39,788 nt of DNA, taken from contig BFEA01000092.1 of assembly GCA_003427395.1 (NCBI GenBank), positions 2,524,542-2,564,329 of the forward strand, given 5' to 3'. Positions 29,000 to 39,042 of this stretch are shown piece after piece (positions within the stretch are counted from its first letter, which is position 1; every line of letters starts with the position of its first letter). Below the pieces are notes generated by a model. That model ran no database searches. It saw nothing but the letters and a program-made list of their open reading frames with translations, and was not told where the DNA came from. This stretch comes from Chara braunii (taxonomy: Eukaryota > Streptophyta > Charophyceae > Charales > Characeae). The position numbers and the translations under genes were made by a program.

Positions 29000-29311
29000 C
29001 ACAATGTGTCTCTTGGAGAGAGAGTGATTCCTGCGAGGGCTTTGCCTCAGCACATTGGCATTGCGGGTATGGAAGTCGGTAGCGCAAAGGAATATGAAGC
29101 TCTTTCTCAATGAATGGCTGTGTCTTCATCAGTACGCGTGATGGGGCAAACGTCCAGATTCGTGACCGTCTAGGAGAAAAGAACTACTTTATGTTGGGCA
29201 CGCGTGCTGAAGATGTGGCTGGCAAAAGCCGGGAAAGGGCCGGTTTAAAGTTCTTGCCGAATCTGCGCCTTGCGGAGGTGAACGCGTACATTGTCTTTGG
29301 AACGTCTGAAT

Positions 29312-29335
<24 letters not shown>
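29000..29335 (+). pseudogene. Alpha-glucan (starch) phosphorylase fragment, copy 1
   Basis: A stretch of glycogen/starch phosphorylase near the pyridoxal-phosphate and substrate site, found in pieces: HNVSLGERVIPARALPQHIG then AGMEVGS in one frame from 29000, an indel region near 29085-29105 where NMKF would lie, and then MNGCVFISTRDGANVQIRD from 29110 through NYFMLGTRAEDV to NAYIVFGTSE. Family landmarks are the (Y/H)NVS, QHI..AGME, MNG and DGAN(V)xI blocks. Compared with copy 2, nine bases (about three codons) are missing before VFGTSE. The segment is contiguous with no visible introns and ends in a TG/AG microsatellite. It is a broken relic, not an enzyme gene. Confidence 0.8.

Positions 29336-29392
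<57 letters not shown>
29311..29392. repeat. (TG)n(AG)n compound microsatellite
   Basis: TG run then AG run between the two phosphorylase fragments. Confidence 0.95.
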
Positions 29393-29394
<2 letters not shown>

Positions 29395-29396
<2 letters not shown>

Positions 29397-29576
29397 GATG
29401 GGGCAAACATCCAGATTCGTGACCATCTAGGAGAAGAGAACTACTTTATGCTGGGCACACGTGCTGAAGATGTGGTTGGCAAAAGCCGAGAAAGGGCCGG
29501 TTTAAAGTACATGCCGAATCTGCGCCTTGAGGAGGTGAAGGCGTACATCTGATCTGGTGTCTTTGGAACATCTGAA
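29395..29576 (+). pseudogene. Alpha-glucan phosphorylase fragment, copy 2
   Basis: Partial tandem duplicate of copy 1 beginning at the DGAN motif (SIDGANIQIRD) and running through GEENYFMLGTRAEDVVGKS to LRLEEVKAYI, a TGA, then SGVFGTSE. The TGA is one C-to-T change from the Arg codon usual in phosphorylases at this place. It is about 90% identical to copy 1 and is followed by the same TG/AG microsatellite, so the unit and its microsatellite were duplicated together. Confidence 0.8.
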
Positions 29577-29577
29577 T

Positions 29578-29665
<88 letters not shown>

Positions 29666-29667
29666 NG

Positions 29668-29739
<72 letters not shown>
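29577..29739. repeat. (TG)n(AG)n compound microsatellite with an N
   Basis: Longer version of the previous microsatellite, interrupted by N at 29666 and a second TG/AG start, so probably an assembly join or a further duplication. Confidence 0.95.
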
Positions 29740-29743
<4 letters not shown>

Positions 29744-29801
29744 AAAGAGAAAAGTCGTTGTGCATGCAGGATGTGCAAAGCCCCGTCTGTCTAAGGGTGG
29801 G

Positions 29802-29845
<44 letters not shown>

Positions 29846-29905
29846 ATGAAAGAGAAAAGTCGTGCATGCAGGATGTGCAAAGCCCCGTCTGTCTAAGGGT
29901 GGGGC
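29740..29905 (+). repeat. Direct repeat of about 65 bp, separated by an AG run
   Basis: GATGAAAGAGAAAAGTCG...TGCATGCAGGATGTGCAAAG through to GGGTGGGGC occurs at 29740-29804 and 29845-29905, with an AG run between. The first copy has three extra bases. Confidence 0.85.
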
Positions 29906-29991
29906 AGCGGAGGAGGAGGGGGAGGAGGAGGAGGGGCAGGCCGCATGGAGGGAGAAAGAATAGGCGGCGGAGGGTGGTATCGGTGCAGGAG

Positions 29992-30138
29992 ATGGCGGAG
30001 AAGGATGGGGAGGACGAGGAGGAGGAAGTGGCGGAGGATGAAGAAGCGGAGGATGGGGTTGTACCCAGCAGTGTTGGGGACAAGAAGAGCAAAGCTTCTT
30101 CATCATCATCAAAAAAAGGATGTCATGTAATTGCCTAG
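29992..30138 (+). CDS. Possible acidic small ORF or 3' exon
   Basis: 48 codons from ATG 29992 to TAG 30136, very acidic (MAEKDGEDEEEEVAEDEEAE) and ending in a Ser/Lys-rich tail with KKGCHVIA. GTGCAG just before it could be a splice acceptor. The terminal Cys is five residues from the end, so it is not a CaaX box. Low-complexity codons make this weak. Confidence 0.2.
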   Translation: MAEKDGEDEEEEVAEDEEAEDGVVPSSVGDKKSKASSSSSKKGCHVIA

Positions 30139-30434
30139 AAGGACGTGACAACGGACGTGGGAAGCAATGACCACGCATCACAGGGGAGAATTGTTTTTTT
30201 TAAATTACCCTAAACCCTACCCCCCGAAACCTTAAACCTTCCCTTTCTTCTCAATGCCAATAGCCTCCAAAGTTCCTTTGCTGTAAACCCTTCCCTTTCT
30301 TCTCAATGCCATTAGTCTCCAACGTTCCTTTGCTTCTTCCTATGGTCTGCCGTTTGCGAGTCTGTCTTAACCGGTGATCCATTGCTTGCACTTCACCCAT
30401 TTCCTTCCCCTTTCTGAGCTTTGACTTCCCTTGT
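30139..30434. other. Intergenic with short duplicated phrase
   Basis: AACCYTTCCCTTTCTTCTCAATGCCA followed by TAGYCTCCAAMGTTCC occurs twice (30234 and 30289), a roughly 55-bp tandem duplication. No gene. Confidence 0.5.
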
Positions 30435-30945
30435 TCATAGTGTACCCAGTTGCTGTGTCTGCCCCTGGTGTCCGTTTGCCATGTCTTGTTGGTCTTCTCT
30501 GAACCAATGGAAGATCAGCCTGTGCCCCTCTATTGTGGCTACTTCACCTTTGGCCAATACTCTGTTCTGGAATTTTGTGAGAATGTCCTTGGCCTTTTCA
30601 GGGTTAGCCGCTGCCTGCTTCTTGGCTCGCTGCCATTGAGCTGTAATGTCCGTCTGTAGCAGATTATGTAGTGTTGCTCTGGCTTCCGTTCTGGTTGACG
30701 ACCTTTTACCTATCACTTGTTGACATCTTTTTTTCCAGACTGTCCATAATGTGTATTGTCTCAGCAACTGGTAAATGCACTTATGGCTTGAGTACCATCC
30801 TCTCGGGACTTCAGTTTGTGTGAGATGGACTCTTTTGCTCCTTGGGAATGAGAAGTCCGTGATGCGATCCCACAGGGTTCGAGCTATGGACCAAACATAC
30901 TCCGCTTCCGGGCAGTGCAGTAGGCAGTGAACCAGTGTTTCAGGT
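30435..30945 (-). pseudogene. LINE ORF2 C-terminal (zinc-binding RT) fragment
   Basis: Reading the minus strand from about 30945 gives PETLVHCLLHCPEAEYVWSI then ARTLWDRI, and continues open through LRQYTLWTVWKKRCQQVIGK to a stop at 30435. The ETL-H-LL-CP....VW pattern is the zinc-binding reverse-transcriptase (zf-RVT type) domain at the end of plant LINE ORF2 proteins; W..WKKRC and the following charged helix are the usual C-terminus. The first Cys pair is missing because similarity breaks at 30945. It is a fragment of a non-LTR element. Confidence 0.6.
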
Positions 30946-31117
30946 ACTTGTTTTCTTTTTTTCTTGTTTATTTTTTATTGCCCGTGTGTCTCTATTATAT
31001 TCGAGTGCTGATTGCAACCATGAAACCCACAGTTTGTCCGAGTATAACGGTCAGAGAAGAGAATCCGGCTTGCCATCGAATTGTATTCAAAAGCGAAGAA
31101 AGTATTCAAAGCGACAG

Positions 31118-31709
31118 CTATTTCTCTATAAAAAAAAATAAAAAAAAAGGATTGCCACAGCGTTGGAGTTTGGAGTAGCAGATAGGGAAGGCTATGAATG
31201 CTGCTACAAAGCTGCCTGCTTGTTTTCTATAAGAGAACTGGTAGGCCCGCTTTGGGACGGTTTCTTTGATTTCCACCCCCAGTCTCCCGACTTCGACGAA
31301 AACTCTTCTTTCAGTTCTTTCCAGCTTTCGGGGATACTTCTGATCATCTCTTCTAAATTCTCTTTGCAGTGGTGACATCCTTTCAGGATAATTAGGGATC
31401 ATTCTCTTCAAGCCAGTCTCTTTTTCCCTCGTCCCATATACGGGTTATGTTCCATATCCCATGATTCACCCATGACAGCCAACGGTTATCCTTTGGGGCT
31501 AGGGACCATCGATGGCCCCTGTCATCACGAATACTCGAGTTCCCAAAGAGGGGCTGTCTCAGCATTTCTTCCTTGGATCTGGGCTTGCATATCTTGTCAG
31601 GCATAATTTCTCTCCAGATTCTGAGTAGAGCAGTCCAATAAGGTTGAGGGGGTTCGCTGTCTCCAGCTGGAGATCCTCGGCCTGTCTTTGGGCTCCAATC
31701 TTTGTTCAT
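31118..31709 (-). pseudogene. LINE ORF2 fragment upstream of zinc domain
   Basis: Minus-strand pieces in at least two frames. The 31709-31392 frame has WREIMPDKICKPRSKEEMLR, QPLFGNSSIRDDRGHRW and WLSWVNHGIWNITRIWDE, the 'P-L-F-G-N...W...GI..I..IWD' layout found in plant LINEs between RT and the zinc domain. 31391-31118 continues with a charged, frame-broken stretch (REFRRDDQKYPRKLERTERR). The order with 30435-30945 is correct for one minus-strand LINE with an interior gap. Confidence 0.5.
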
Positions 31710-34098
31710 GATCCAAAAGAGCCCAGATATGTTCGTCGGGTTCTCAACAGGTGTTAAGGATTGTATACTGTCTCGGGCTTGTGATATGCAACCTCACACC
31801 CCGCGCAGCGTCTTGTACCCATGGAATCACCGATCAGAGTAAATGGGGCGTGGCCGAGGATTTTGGGGGGGGGGTTGAACCACCAGGGACACTTGCAAAT
31901 TACAGAGATTAGATGACAAAGAGGGGCAGGATATCCGCAAAACCCTGCCACCGAACTTAGGGACAAAAATGCAAACTCACTCGTACTTCAGCATTAAATG
32001 CATTAAATGCAAAAACTCCGCATTAGGAATGAATCAGGTTCACGCCGCCCTTTCTGTGGGGGCCAAGGCCGAGAAGGATGCTTTATGCATCCGAGTCGGG
32101 CCCACAAAGCCCGTCAGATCGACCCAAATCCTGGTTATCCGAGGGGGGTGGGAGGGGAGGCACCCAGGTCTGGAAGTTCGTTGGAAGAGCTCCTGCATTA
32201 CGGGAGAGATCCGGGAGCCGGATGGACCTCTCGTACCCCAGTATATGACACACCTTGGACGGGTTGTAGAAGTGCATCCGATCGGTCCGCAATAGCGCCC
32301 TCCTCACGTCCACATCGCAGTAATGACTGTCTTTGTCTGCGACCGGAAAAAGGAGGTAGGTGGCTATGGTGGAGCGATGTAAGGTTCGAGCAAGGGCAGT
32401 TACCCGCACTAACACTGAAGTTGGCAAGCCTCGACTCCATAAAATTCTCAACTTGTGCCTCACAGACCCGACCTCCTCTTAAATTGCGAGTGGATTATGC
32501 ATGACAACTCCAATCAAAATTGCCACCCTGACAAACCGCCAATGGCTGGGAGGCAGGGCGAGCGGGTGGAACGACTAAGTCTCCACACCCGATGTCCCTG
32601 GTTGCCCGAGCCTACTCACAGGTGGACCGGGAGGTTGACACGTGGCACTTGTGAGCAAGGAAAGAAGGGAAGATAAAGGCCGGCGCCGATCTCGCTCACG
32701 CGCCGAGCGAGATCGGCACATAGTCGGGGGAAAAGGGCAGCAACACACATGCAGTCATCCGAAACCCAATTACCCCAGGTGTGCACCCATGCGCACAAGC
32801 ATGACAAGGACAATCACCCAATCCTCAACCATCCATACATCCATAGACTTCGTATTAGTGAAGCATTCAGCATCCATAGACACTTGCAACCAAAGTCATG
32901 CACACAACTGAGTATCCATACTTAGTCTTCAGCACACACGACACTTGGACGAAGCAGCGATGGAGAAGGAGCGAGCGAGCCGCTTGCTATTCCAAAATTG
33001 TAACAATGCTGGCACTCTGCGTGCACAGCCACCATATCCTACCAAGCGCAAGCCACAGCATGGCCACAAGGCCCTGCCACTGGCTGCACTCCCGTCTCCA
33101 CCACCGCTCAGTCCCTCTGACTACCTTACCTTGAGTCTACCGCTATGTCCACCCCACGCCGCCACTCTGCTTAAACAGGGTCTCATCGGAGAGGAGGAAG
33201 AGTGGATCAGTGGAAGAGGATCACAAGGAGTGGGAGATGGGCGACGTCGGCGATAATGACACCCCTTCATCTCTTCAGGCTACCTGCGAGGGGCGGCTGG
33301 CAGGCTCAGCGGTTTTTGTCTTGCGACGCGGTTTTGGAATACTCCGGGCTGCGGTCCTGTTATCTTCATCGTTCGTTTTTTTTGGATGGTTGAATATGCG
33401 TCAACCACAGGTGGCCAAGTTGCTGGAAAGCCGATGAGGGAGGAGGTGAGGTTTGGAGAGAGGGGGGGTGCTTTTAGGGATGTCGAAGGTTTGTGGTGTT
33501 CTTCCTCTCCATTTGTTGCGGTGATTCTGTGATAGCCTTGATTAGTTTCTTAACGATGTTATTCTCAGTTATCTTGTTTAGTTCAATTCTGGTTCAATAC
33601 CGTTTAGTCTTTTATTCTTGAAGTCTAGATCCTGATTTCAGATATGGTTGTATCGCGATGGTTGTATTACCTGTTTCCTTTTTTCCCTATGGTGCTATCT
33701 TTGATGGTTATCAAAATGATGATGATTCAATATTAGTGTTATCGGTTTGTTTTTCAGAACCATAATCTTAGATGTTCTTATGAAAAGGTTCTTCTGATTG
33801 ACATCTCCTGAATTACGGTCTGATCGTTTTCTTGAACTTTGGGTTCTGGAAGTCTGACTCGAAAGTCCGCTTAGACAGCAGAAGTGATTCGTTATTGTGT
33901 TTTTGTCACTTGGATTTTCAAATCGTATATCAAATCGTATTCTCTTTTTAATTTCCGACTTTGATGCTCAAAATTCACGATTCAAACCCTTGGATGCTTG
34001 AATTGTTGTCTGTGCGATTTCTCTTATTCCTGATCTCACTCGTTATCCCAGTGGGTTTTCTGATGTCGATGCTAATTAGGTTTCTCTAGCAATTAGTC
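31710..34098. other. Intergenic, no gene recognised
   Basis: Several open frames of 70-165 codons on both strands around 31754-32504 show no domain I recognise and overlap each other, so none is called. The part 33450-34100 is T-rich with no long frame and may be intron or intergenic DNA. A strong hairpin at 32685-32717 is listed separately. Confidence 0.4.
32685..32717. other. Perfect 13-bp hairpin
   Basis: GCCGATCTCGCTC, 7-base loop ACGCGCC, GAGCGAGATCGGC. GC-rich, with no following T run, so it is not a simple terminator. Confidence 0.8.
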
Positions 34099-34849
34099 TT
34101 AGCACTTTGAGGTCTCAATCTGAGATGTTGTCATTAGATAGGGGTCAGAGGTGCTGGAGTGGATATCTCCCCTAGGGCTGGAGTCCCTCCCTGCGAGGAT
34201 TACACAAGGTGGGTGGTGTGATCCTTGAGAGGGCAGGGACGGTGTCGTGGGTTTGTCCTCCCTTGAGCCACGCTGATTTCTGGGCCGAATCAGTGATGGC
34301 GGTTGGGGAGAGAAGACAAGGGGTGCTGATTTTAGCAGGGTGAGAGTTGAGATGGCTGTTCCGCTTGGAGGGGGCGGGGCAGGAAGGTTAGGGGTATCTT
34401 TTGCTCTGTCGGGGCATACTCTAGGGGGGTATTGTATGCAGCTAAGGGAGCGGGAGGGGTATTCTGGGGGCTGTTTGGAACTGGGGCGGGGAGGTGAGGG
34501 GGTGCCTTCCCGCGGAGGCAGCAAACAAACAGAGGGTTGCTTTGAGGGCGGGGAGTAATCCTTTTTGGCTCTTGTGATCCCTTTTATAAGTCATTGAGGC
34601 CTCAACAGGCGCTGAAGTCCCCAGAGGGAGAGAGTGCTGTATTTTCCCCTCTCTTCCCCTCTCCCTGTGGGAACAGTAGGTGCTGGTATGTTCATATTTT
34701 CGTAGTCCTTTTGTTGATGTCCCTGGTATCTCTGTTCTTATTTTTCTCTCGAAAAGTGTCTCAGTACCCAGGAAGGGGAAGGATGGCTTTTAGCAAGGGG
34801 AGGCGTGGGCAGAGGATGGTTTAGTGTCCAGGGTGGTCAGTCTATTAGA
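34099..34849. other. Intergenic, no gene recognised
   Basis: A Pro/Ser-rich 141-codon minus frame and a Gly-rich 72-codon plus frame overlap. Neither shows a family signature. Confidence 0.3.
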
Positions 34850-34863
34850 AGGGCGGGGTGGGG

Positions 34864-35520
34864 CGACAATGGTCGGTGCTGGAGCAGTTGCTCTGTAACC
34901 AGGGGGAGCTCGAGACTATTGGAGCTATGCCGAGGGTGGAAGGCATAACCATCTTGCTCAACATAGCTGTTGCCGGGGCGGTGACCCTGTAACCGACGGG
35001 GCTGTGCAGCTAAGGAAGCTGTCGAGGGAGGAAGACACTTCCTATCCGTCAGAACTAGTTTTGGTCGGTTCTGGGGCAGTTGGTGGGGCTCTGTCACCCT
35101 AGCATGGGGGTATGATACCGGGCGAGTTCTGGTACGAGGACTGACTACCTGGGCTGTAGTCTTCCCTCTGCAGTGCGGGGAAGGAGGTGGATTGTGGGTG
35201 GTTTCCTTGTATGTTCTTAGTTTGGGTCTGGCCGGGGTCTCATAAATGGTTTATGACTTTGTGGACTCCTGGCAATTTTTCTTAGGTGATCCTACGCTGT
35301 TACACTCGGTGATCTGAGGTTGTTCAACGCCAGAACGACGCTGGCCGGTGCTGGGGGTTGCCCTGTGACCTGCTGTTGCAGGAGCGTGAGGCCTGGTAGA
35401 GAGATCTGGGGATGCTTTGGGGCGAGCATTCCACGGGACAACCATGGGTTGCTGCTGGTCGGAGCTGGGGCGAGTTGTGTCGCCCTGTAACCCAGCAAGT
35501 GGTGGGGGTGTGAGACCTGG
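34864..35520 (+). repeat. Diverged dispersed motif GGTCGGTGCTGGGGCRGTTG...CTGTAACC, 5 copies
   Basis: Related blocks near 34870, 34970, 35063, 35342 and 35458 (for example GTTGCTCTGTAACC, GGTGACCCTGTAACC, GTTGCCCTGTGACC, GTGTCGCCCTGTAACCC), spaced 93-280 bases apart. Irregular spacing suggests an old, degenerate array. Confidence 0.45.
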
Positions 35521-35659
35521 AAGAGCTCGGCAGGCAGTAAGATAGCGTTGGAGAGCCTTGGAAAGGTTTGTTAGGGATTTCTAGGGTTCTGGAGCATTTG
35601 TAGGATCCCGGTCTATATGCTTCCTGAACTACAGCAAGTGTCCTTAGTTTAAAAAAGAA

Positions 35660-36352
35660 GTCTATTCTCAGCTGAAGCCGGGTAATGGTCCCGGTACCTC
35701 AAATGATCTTAAATGAAGATGAGTGGGAGAAGATGGTGGGTTATCACGCGTCCTACCCGTGAAGGGGCTTGCTGGTCGGATGGGAGTATGGTATAGCAAC
35801 AGCAGAGATGGTGGCTCCGCTGCAGTCAGTCTTGCCGGAGTGAGGTTAAGTGGATTGATGGGGGTCTTTCTGGGTTGTTTCTGAAATTTGCTCAATCATG
35901 AAGTTGTCTAGGTCGGGAATAACTTCAATTTCTTTGAGCTCTATCTCAATTTCCAAGTTCCATTCTTAGGCCAATTGGATTCCTCCAGTAGGTTCTTAGA
36001 CTCATTTTTCATGAAATTCTCTGACGAGTTTTCTGAACATGCTCGTTATGGGACGCTGGGCCCGGTTCTCAGTTCGTGCCAATTTGGGAGGATATGGTTG
36101 TATCTATGGGACGCTGGACCCGGTTTCCAGCAGGTGTTGCNAGATCTGAGAGGAAAGAGAGGGACATGGCAAGCTGACAGTCAATCCTCCACCAAGGTGG
36201 AGCAATCAATGCTGATCAGGGGTCCTTCGGCCAAACGGAAGGAAGCGTGCGTGAATTTATGATTTAACATTTTATTCTGACTTGCCGGTGGAATAGGAAC
36301 CGGACTGATGCTCCCCACAATGGAAAAGAAGACCCCGCCAAAAAGGGGGTTT

Positions 36353-36390
<38 letters not shown>
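35660..36390 (+). repeat. Poly(A)-tailed hairpin repeat family, first cluster
   Basis: Contains GCCGGGTAATGGTCCCGGT (35676), two GGGACGCTGGRCCCGGTTYYCAG blocks (36050, 36109), an N at 36141, then AGATCTGAGAGGAAAGAGAG through GCCGGTGGAATAGGAACCGG and ACTGATGCTCCCCACAATGG, ending in T10 and about A30 (36350-36388). The same modules recur at 37626-37767 and 38535-38900. It behaves like a SINE-type or other retroposed family. No tRNA promoter boxes are clear. Confidence 0.55.
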
Positions 36391-36392
<2 letters not shown>

Positions 36393-37000
36393 TAGGGAGA
36401 CATTCAGTCCTGTGGGCCCTGTGGTTGAAGAGATGTACATATGAAATAGAGGGTGTGAGATATTAGGACAACATAAGGCCCGGAATAGGTATAAATGGCG
36501 CGAATAAGGCTCAGGTAGAAGAAAGGGTAATAGGGGTTGGATAAGATGCTGCATCAGACAGTGACAGGCAAACATAGGTGTTATGCGGCCTGAGGAGCTG
36601 CTAGGGGACCCCCCCTCCCATCCTGTCATCCGGGAGGCGGCCCTGCTGTGTGACTGGGTGCTACTAGTAAGCTTCCCGACCAGCAGGGCAGCCCCCCCCC
36701 CTCAGGGATTGGGGGGCAGGGATGCCCTGTAGCAGGTCTCCCCTTGTAGGCGGCTAGGGCCGCGCGAGAGAGGCTAACTCTTTCACTCATATTCTTCCAC
36801 TTTTTTCTTGGATGTACAAACATGCTTGCCGATGATAAGCAACCAGACTGTTGCCCCCCAGAATAGAAGGGGCCTGTGGGAAAAAAAGATAAAAAAATTT
36901 GGACAAGAAGAGTTCACTGACCTAAGAAAAGAAAACACCCTGACAGGACTGCTGGCCAGCAGTTATCAGAAGTGTACACTTCCGGACCTATTATGTTCTT
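36391..37000. other. Intergenic, no gene recognised
   Basis: About 600 bases. Short frames only, with a C8 and a G6 run near 36690-36715. Confidence 0.4.
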
Positions 37001-37068
37001 TTTTGCAGCTTTTCTAGTTACATTGAACATCTTGAGATTCTCTTTGTTGTTGAAAAAGGTGAAAACGA

Positions 37069-37206
37069 ATGAAAGCTAATAGAGAAAGATTGGCACATTG
37101 GCTTCTTCAACAGATTCCTGCTGCTTTTTTAATTCCAACTATACTTTTAGCAAATGTTTCCACTTCGATCTTGTTACATATCCTACTCCTTTGGCATATG
37201 CATGTA
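37069..37206 (+). pseudogene. sdh4: Nuclear copy of mitochondrial sdh4 5' end
   Basis: ATG 37069 begins [20 protein letters not shown], then [20 protein letters not shown] and LWHMHV. This is the N-terminus and first membrane span of succinate dehydrogenase subunit 4, the complex II membrane anchor that plants and charophyte algae encode in mitochondrial DNA. After about residue 46 the frame (to 37287) no longer looks like sdh4. Base composition is suddenly AT-rich (36.99-37.45 kb) against the GC-rich surroundings, as expected of an organelle insert. It is truncated and not functional here. Confidence 0.78.
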
Positions 37207-37485
37207 TGCTTTTATTATGTTAATCGGGTTTACCATATTTATTACCATCATAGGTCTTTGGGACTTTATTTCATTTTGGGTAGATAATCGATTGTATTTT
37301 ATTTACTTACCAAGTTTTCTATTTATTCATCTTGAAAGAGATGTAAGAACCAACAAAAAACTTGTTGAAACCACCCAAAAAAGGCAAACACATATGTTAC
37401 AAATTTGTGCTCCATTATTTGACAATCTGAGTGTCTTATCGAGTGGCCTCTTTTAGGGGCCCTCACCGTTTTACTTATTCCTAAC
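37207..37485 (+). other. AT-rich, mitochondrial-looking insert sequence
   Basis: Continues the AT-rich composition of the sdh4 piece. A hydrophobic open frame (37154-37456; [20 protein letters not shown]) suggests organelle coding sequence, but I cannot name the gene. Confidence 0.4.
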
Positions 37486-37591
37486 TCGTACCCGAAACCA
37501 ACACAGGTGAACAAGTAGAGTATACTAAGGCGCTTGCGATAACCATGTTGAAGGGGAACTCGGCAAAATGACTCCGTAACATCGGGAGGAT
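37486..37591 (+). rRNA. Fragment of mitochondrial-type large-subunit rRNA
   Basis: CGTACCCGAAACCAACACAG, then GTAGAGTATACTAAGGCGCTTG, GAACTCGGCAAAATGAC and TCCGTAACATCGGGAGGA. This is the conserved block of 23S/26S rRNA (around E. coli 1780-1880 in domain IV). The ACTAAGGCGCTTG form fits mitochondrial or bacterial rather than plastid rRNA. About 105 bases, truncated on both sides, directly following the sdh4-derived insert. Confidence 0.8.
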
Positions 37592-37625
37592 TTAATTCTC
37601 TCGAATTTCTTCAACAGTTCTCAGA

Positions 37626-37767
37626 TTGATTCTCAGCCGAAGCCGGGTAATGGCCCCGGCATCTCAAATGACTTGTGCAACTCCATATGGGACGCTGGGC
37701 CCGGTTCCCAGCACGTGCTGCTCCCCACGAATAGACTGGAGCATTTGTCCAAAAAAAAAAAAAAAAA
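37626..37767 (+). repeat. Poly(A)-tailed hairpin repeat, complete-looking copy
   Basis: GCCGGGTAATGGCCCCGGC (6-bp stem), GACGCTGGGCCCGGTTCCCAGC (6-bp stem), GCTGCTCCCCACGAATAG, then CATTTGTCC and an 18-base A run. It begins right after the rRNA fragment. Stem changes between copies are compensatory (GCTGGG/CCCAGC here, GCTGGA/TCCAGC at 36109). Confidence 0.6.
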
Positions 37768-38534
37768 AGGAAAAAAAAGGAGTGCTTTTGTTTGCCAAAA
37801 CAGACAAAAGTGGCACATAACAGAAATAAAAATTGGATCTGTATAATATGTGGACATTACAAAAAACTATCAAGGAATTCGCAGCAGAAGAATGGTTAGG
37901 GGGTCAACAGGGTGGATGGATAGGAAAAATCTGATGGGAGAGTGGGCAGACACCAGAACAGCGGCCAATCAAGTGGGACTACAAGTTGGGACTTCAGGGA
38001 CTGGATGAAGATTGCAGCATCGATACAACTGAGGCCACCCACCGACTTCCTAGACATGTTCTCCCCACCACCGAATGCGCTGGTTGAGCTGAGCTAGTTT
38101 GGGCAGGAGTAAACAGGGTGGCGGCAAACGGATGAAACACCAGGGTCAGTACTTCCAAGATGGCACCCATGTGAGGTAGGAATTACTAGAGTAACTAAGT
38201 TGCTAATCCACGAGATCTCTCCCACAGCTCTCCGTAAAAAAATAAAGAGAGGCTGTTTCCAGCTATGACAAGCCCATCCGACAACCTACAAAGGACTGAG
38301 AAAAAGCCAGGCCAGCAAAAAGCAGCGTAAAGAGCATAGAAGGCAGGGTCAGGTGATGGGTTCGTTGAACATGGGAAAGTCACTGAGAAGGTAGCAGCTA
38401 GAGGTGACAGGAGGTAAATCCTTTCAAAAAGGAAGTAAGAAATGCCGCCTGCTCGAGTGGGGAGGACGCAGGCCAGCAGGGACAAAGGATGAGCTCTTTC
38501 TAGGTCGCATAGTACTATTTGGCAGATCTGGCCT
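37768..38534. other. Intergenic, no gene recognised
   Basis: About 770 bases. Frames under 100 codons without recognisable motifs. Confidence 0.4.
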
Positions 38535-38900
38535 CCAGATCTGAGAGGAAAGAGAGGGACATGGCAAGCTGACAGTCAATCCTCCACCAAGGTGGAGCAA
38601 TCAATGCTGATCAGGGAGGGGTCCTTCGGCCAAACAAAAGGAAGCGTGCGTGAATTTCAATATAATGTATATTCCGACTTGCCGGTGGAATAGGAACCGG
38701 ACTGATGCTCCCCAGAATAGAACGGAGCCAGGACCATAAGGCCCTGTTTAAAAAAAAAAAGAAAAAAAAAAAAAGAAAAAAGAAATGCCACCTGCTCGGG
38801 GTCTCTCGGCAATAATGAAGAGAAGCGTTGAACTTTAGTGATTTACCGGTGGAGGAGAGACCGGACTGATTCTGCCAAGAATGGACATGGCGGCAGCGCA
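38535..38900 (+). repeat. Poly(A)-tailed hairpin repeat, two further copies
   Basis: 38535-38785 repeats 36142-36320 almost exactly (AGATCTGAGAGG to GATGCTCCCCAGAATAG) and ends in an A-rich tail (38750-38783). 38795-38900 is a diverged copy (CTCGGCAATAATGAAGAGAA, CCGGTGGAGGAGAGACCGG, ACTGATTCTGCCAAGAATGG) that keeps the CCGGT/ACCGG stem. Confidence 0.65.
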
Positions 38901-39042
38901 ATAAGGAGTGTTAATGACCTTTTTTCTTTTTTTTTTTGAGCTTTTTGAAAGGCATTTGGGTAAGCAAGCACACTGCTTCTGGTGCTGAACTCTATAGCAT
39001 CCTTTTCGCGCGGCCTCATGGGCACTCTTTTTTTTCAATAGC

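Noticed and set aside
30116-30138. CaaX prenylation box at the end of the acidic small ORF
   Set aside because: The Cys is five residues from the end, so the spacing is wrong.
29441-30181. 246-codon minus-strand ORF rich in Leu/Ser/His/Thr
   Set aside because: Mostly CT/CA microsatellite translated, crossing an N; no domain.
31969-32504. 108-, 165- and 126-codon overlapping ORFs
   Set aside because: Three overlapping frames on both strands with no family resemblance and no supporting start context; left unannotated.
36264-36629. 121-codon minus-strand ORF with poly-Phe/Lys
   Set aside because: Runs through the A/T homopolymer tail of the retroposed repeat.
37069-37287. Functional nuclear sdh4
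   Set aside because: Similarity stops after about 46 residues, there is no targeting presequence, and an rRNA fragment follows, so it is an organelle-derived relic.
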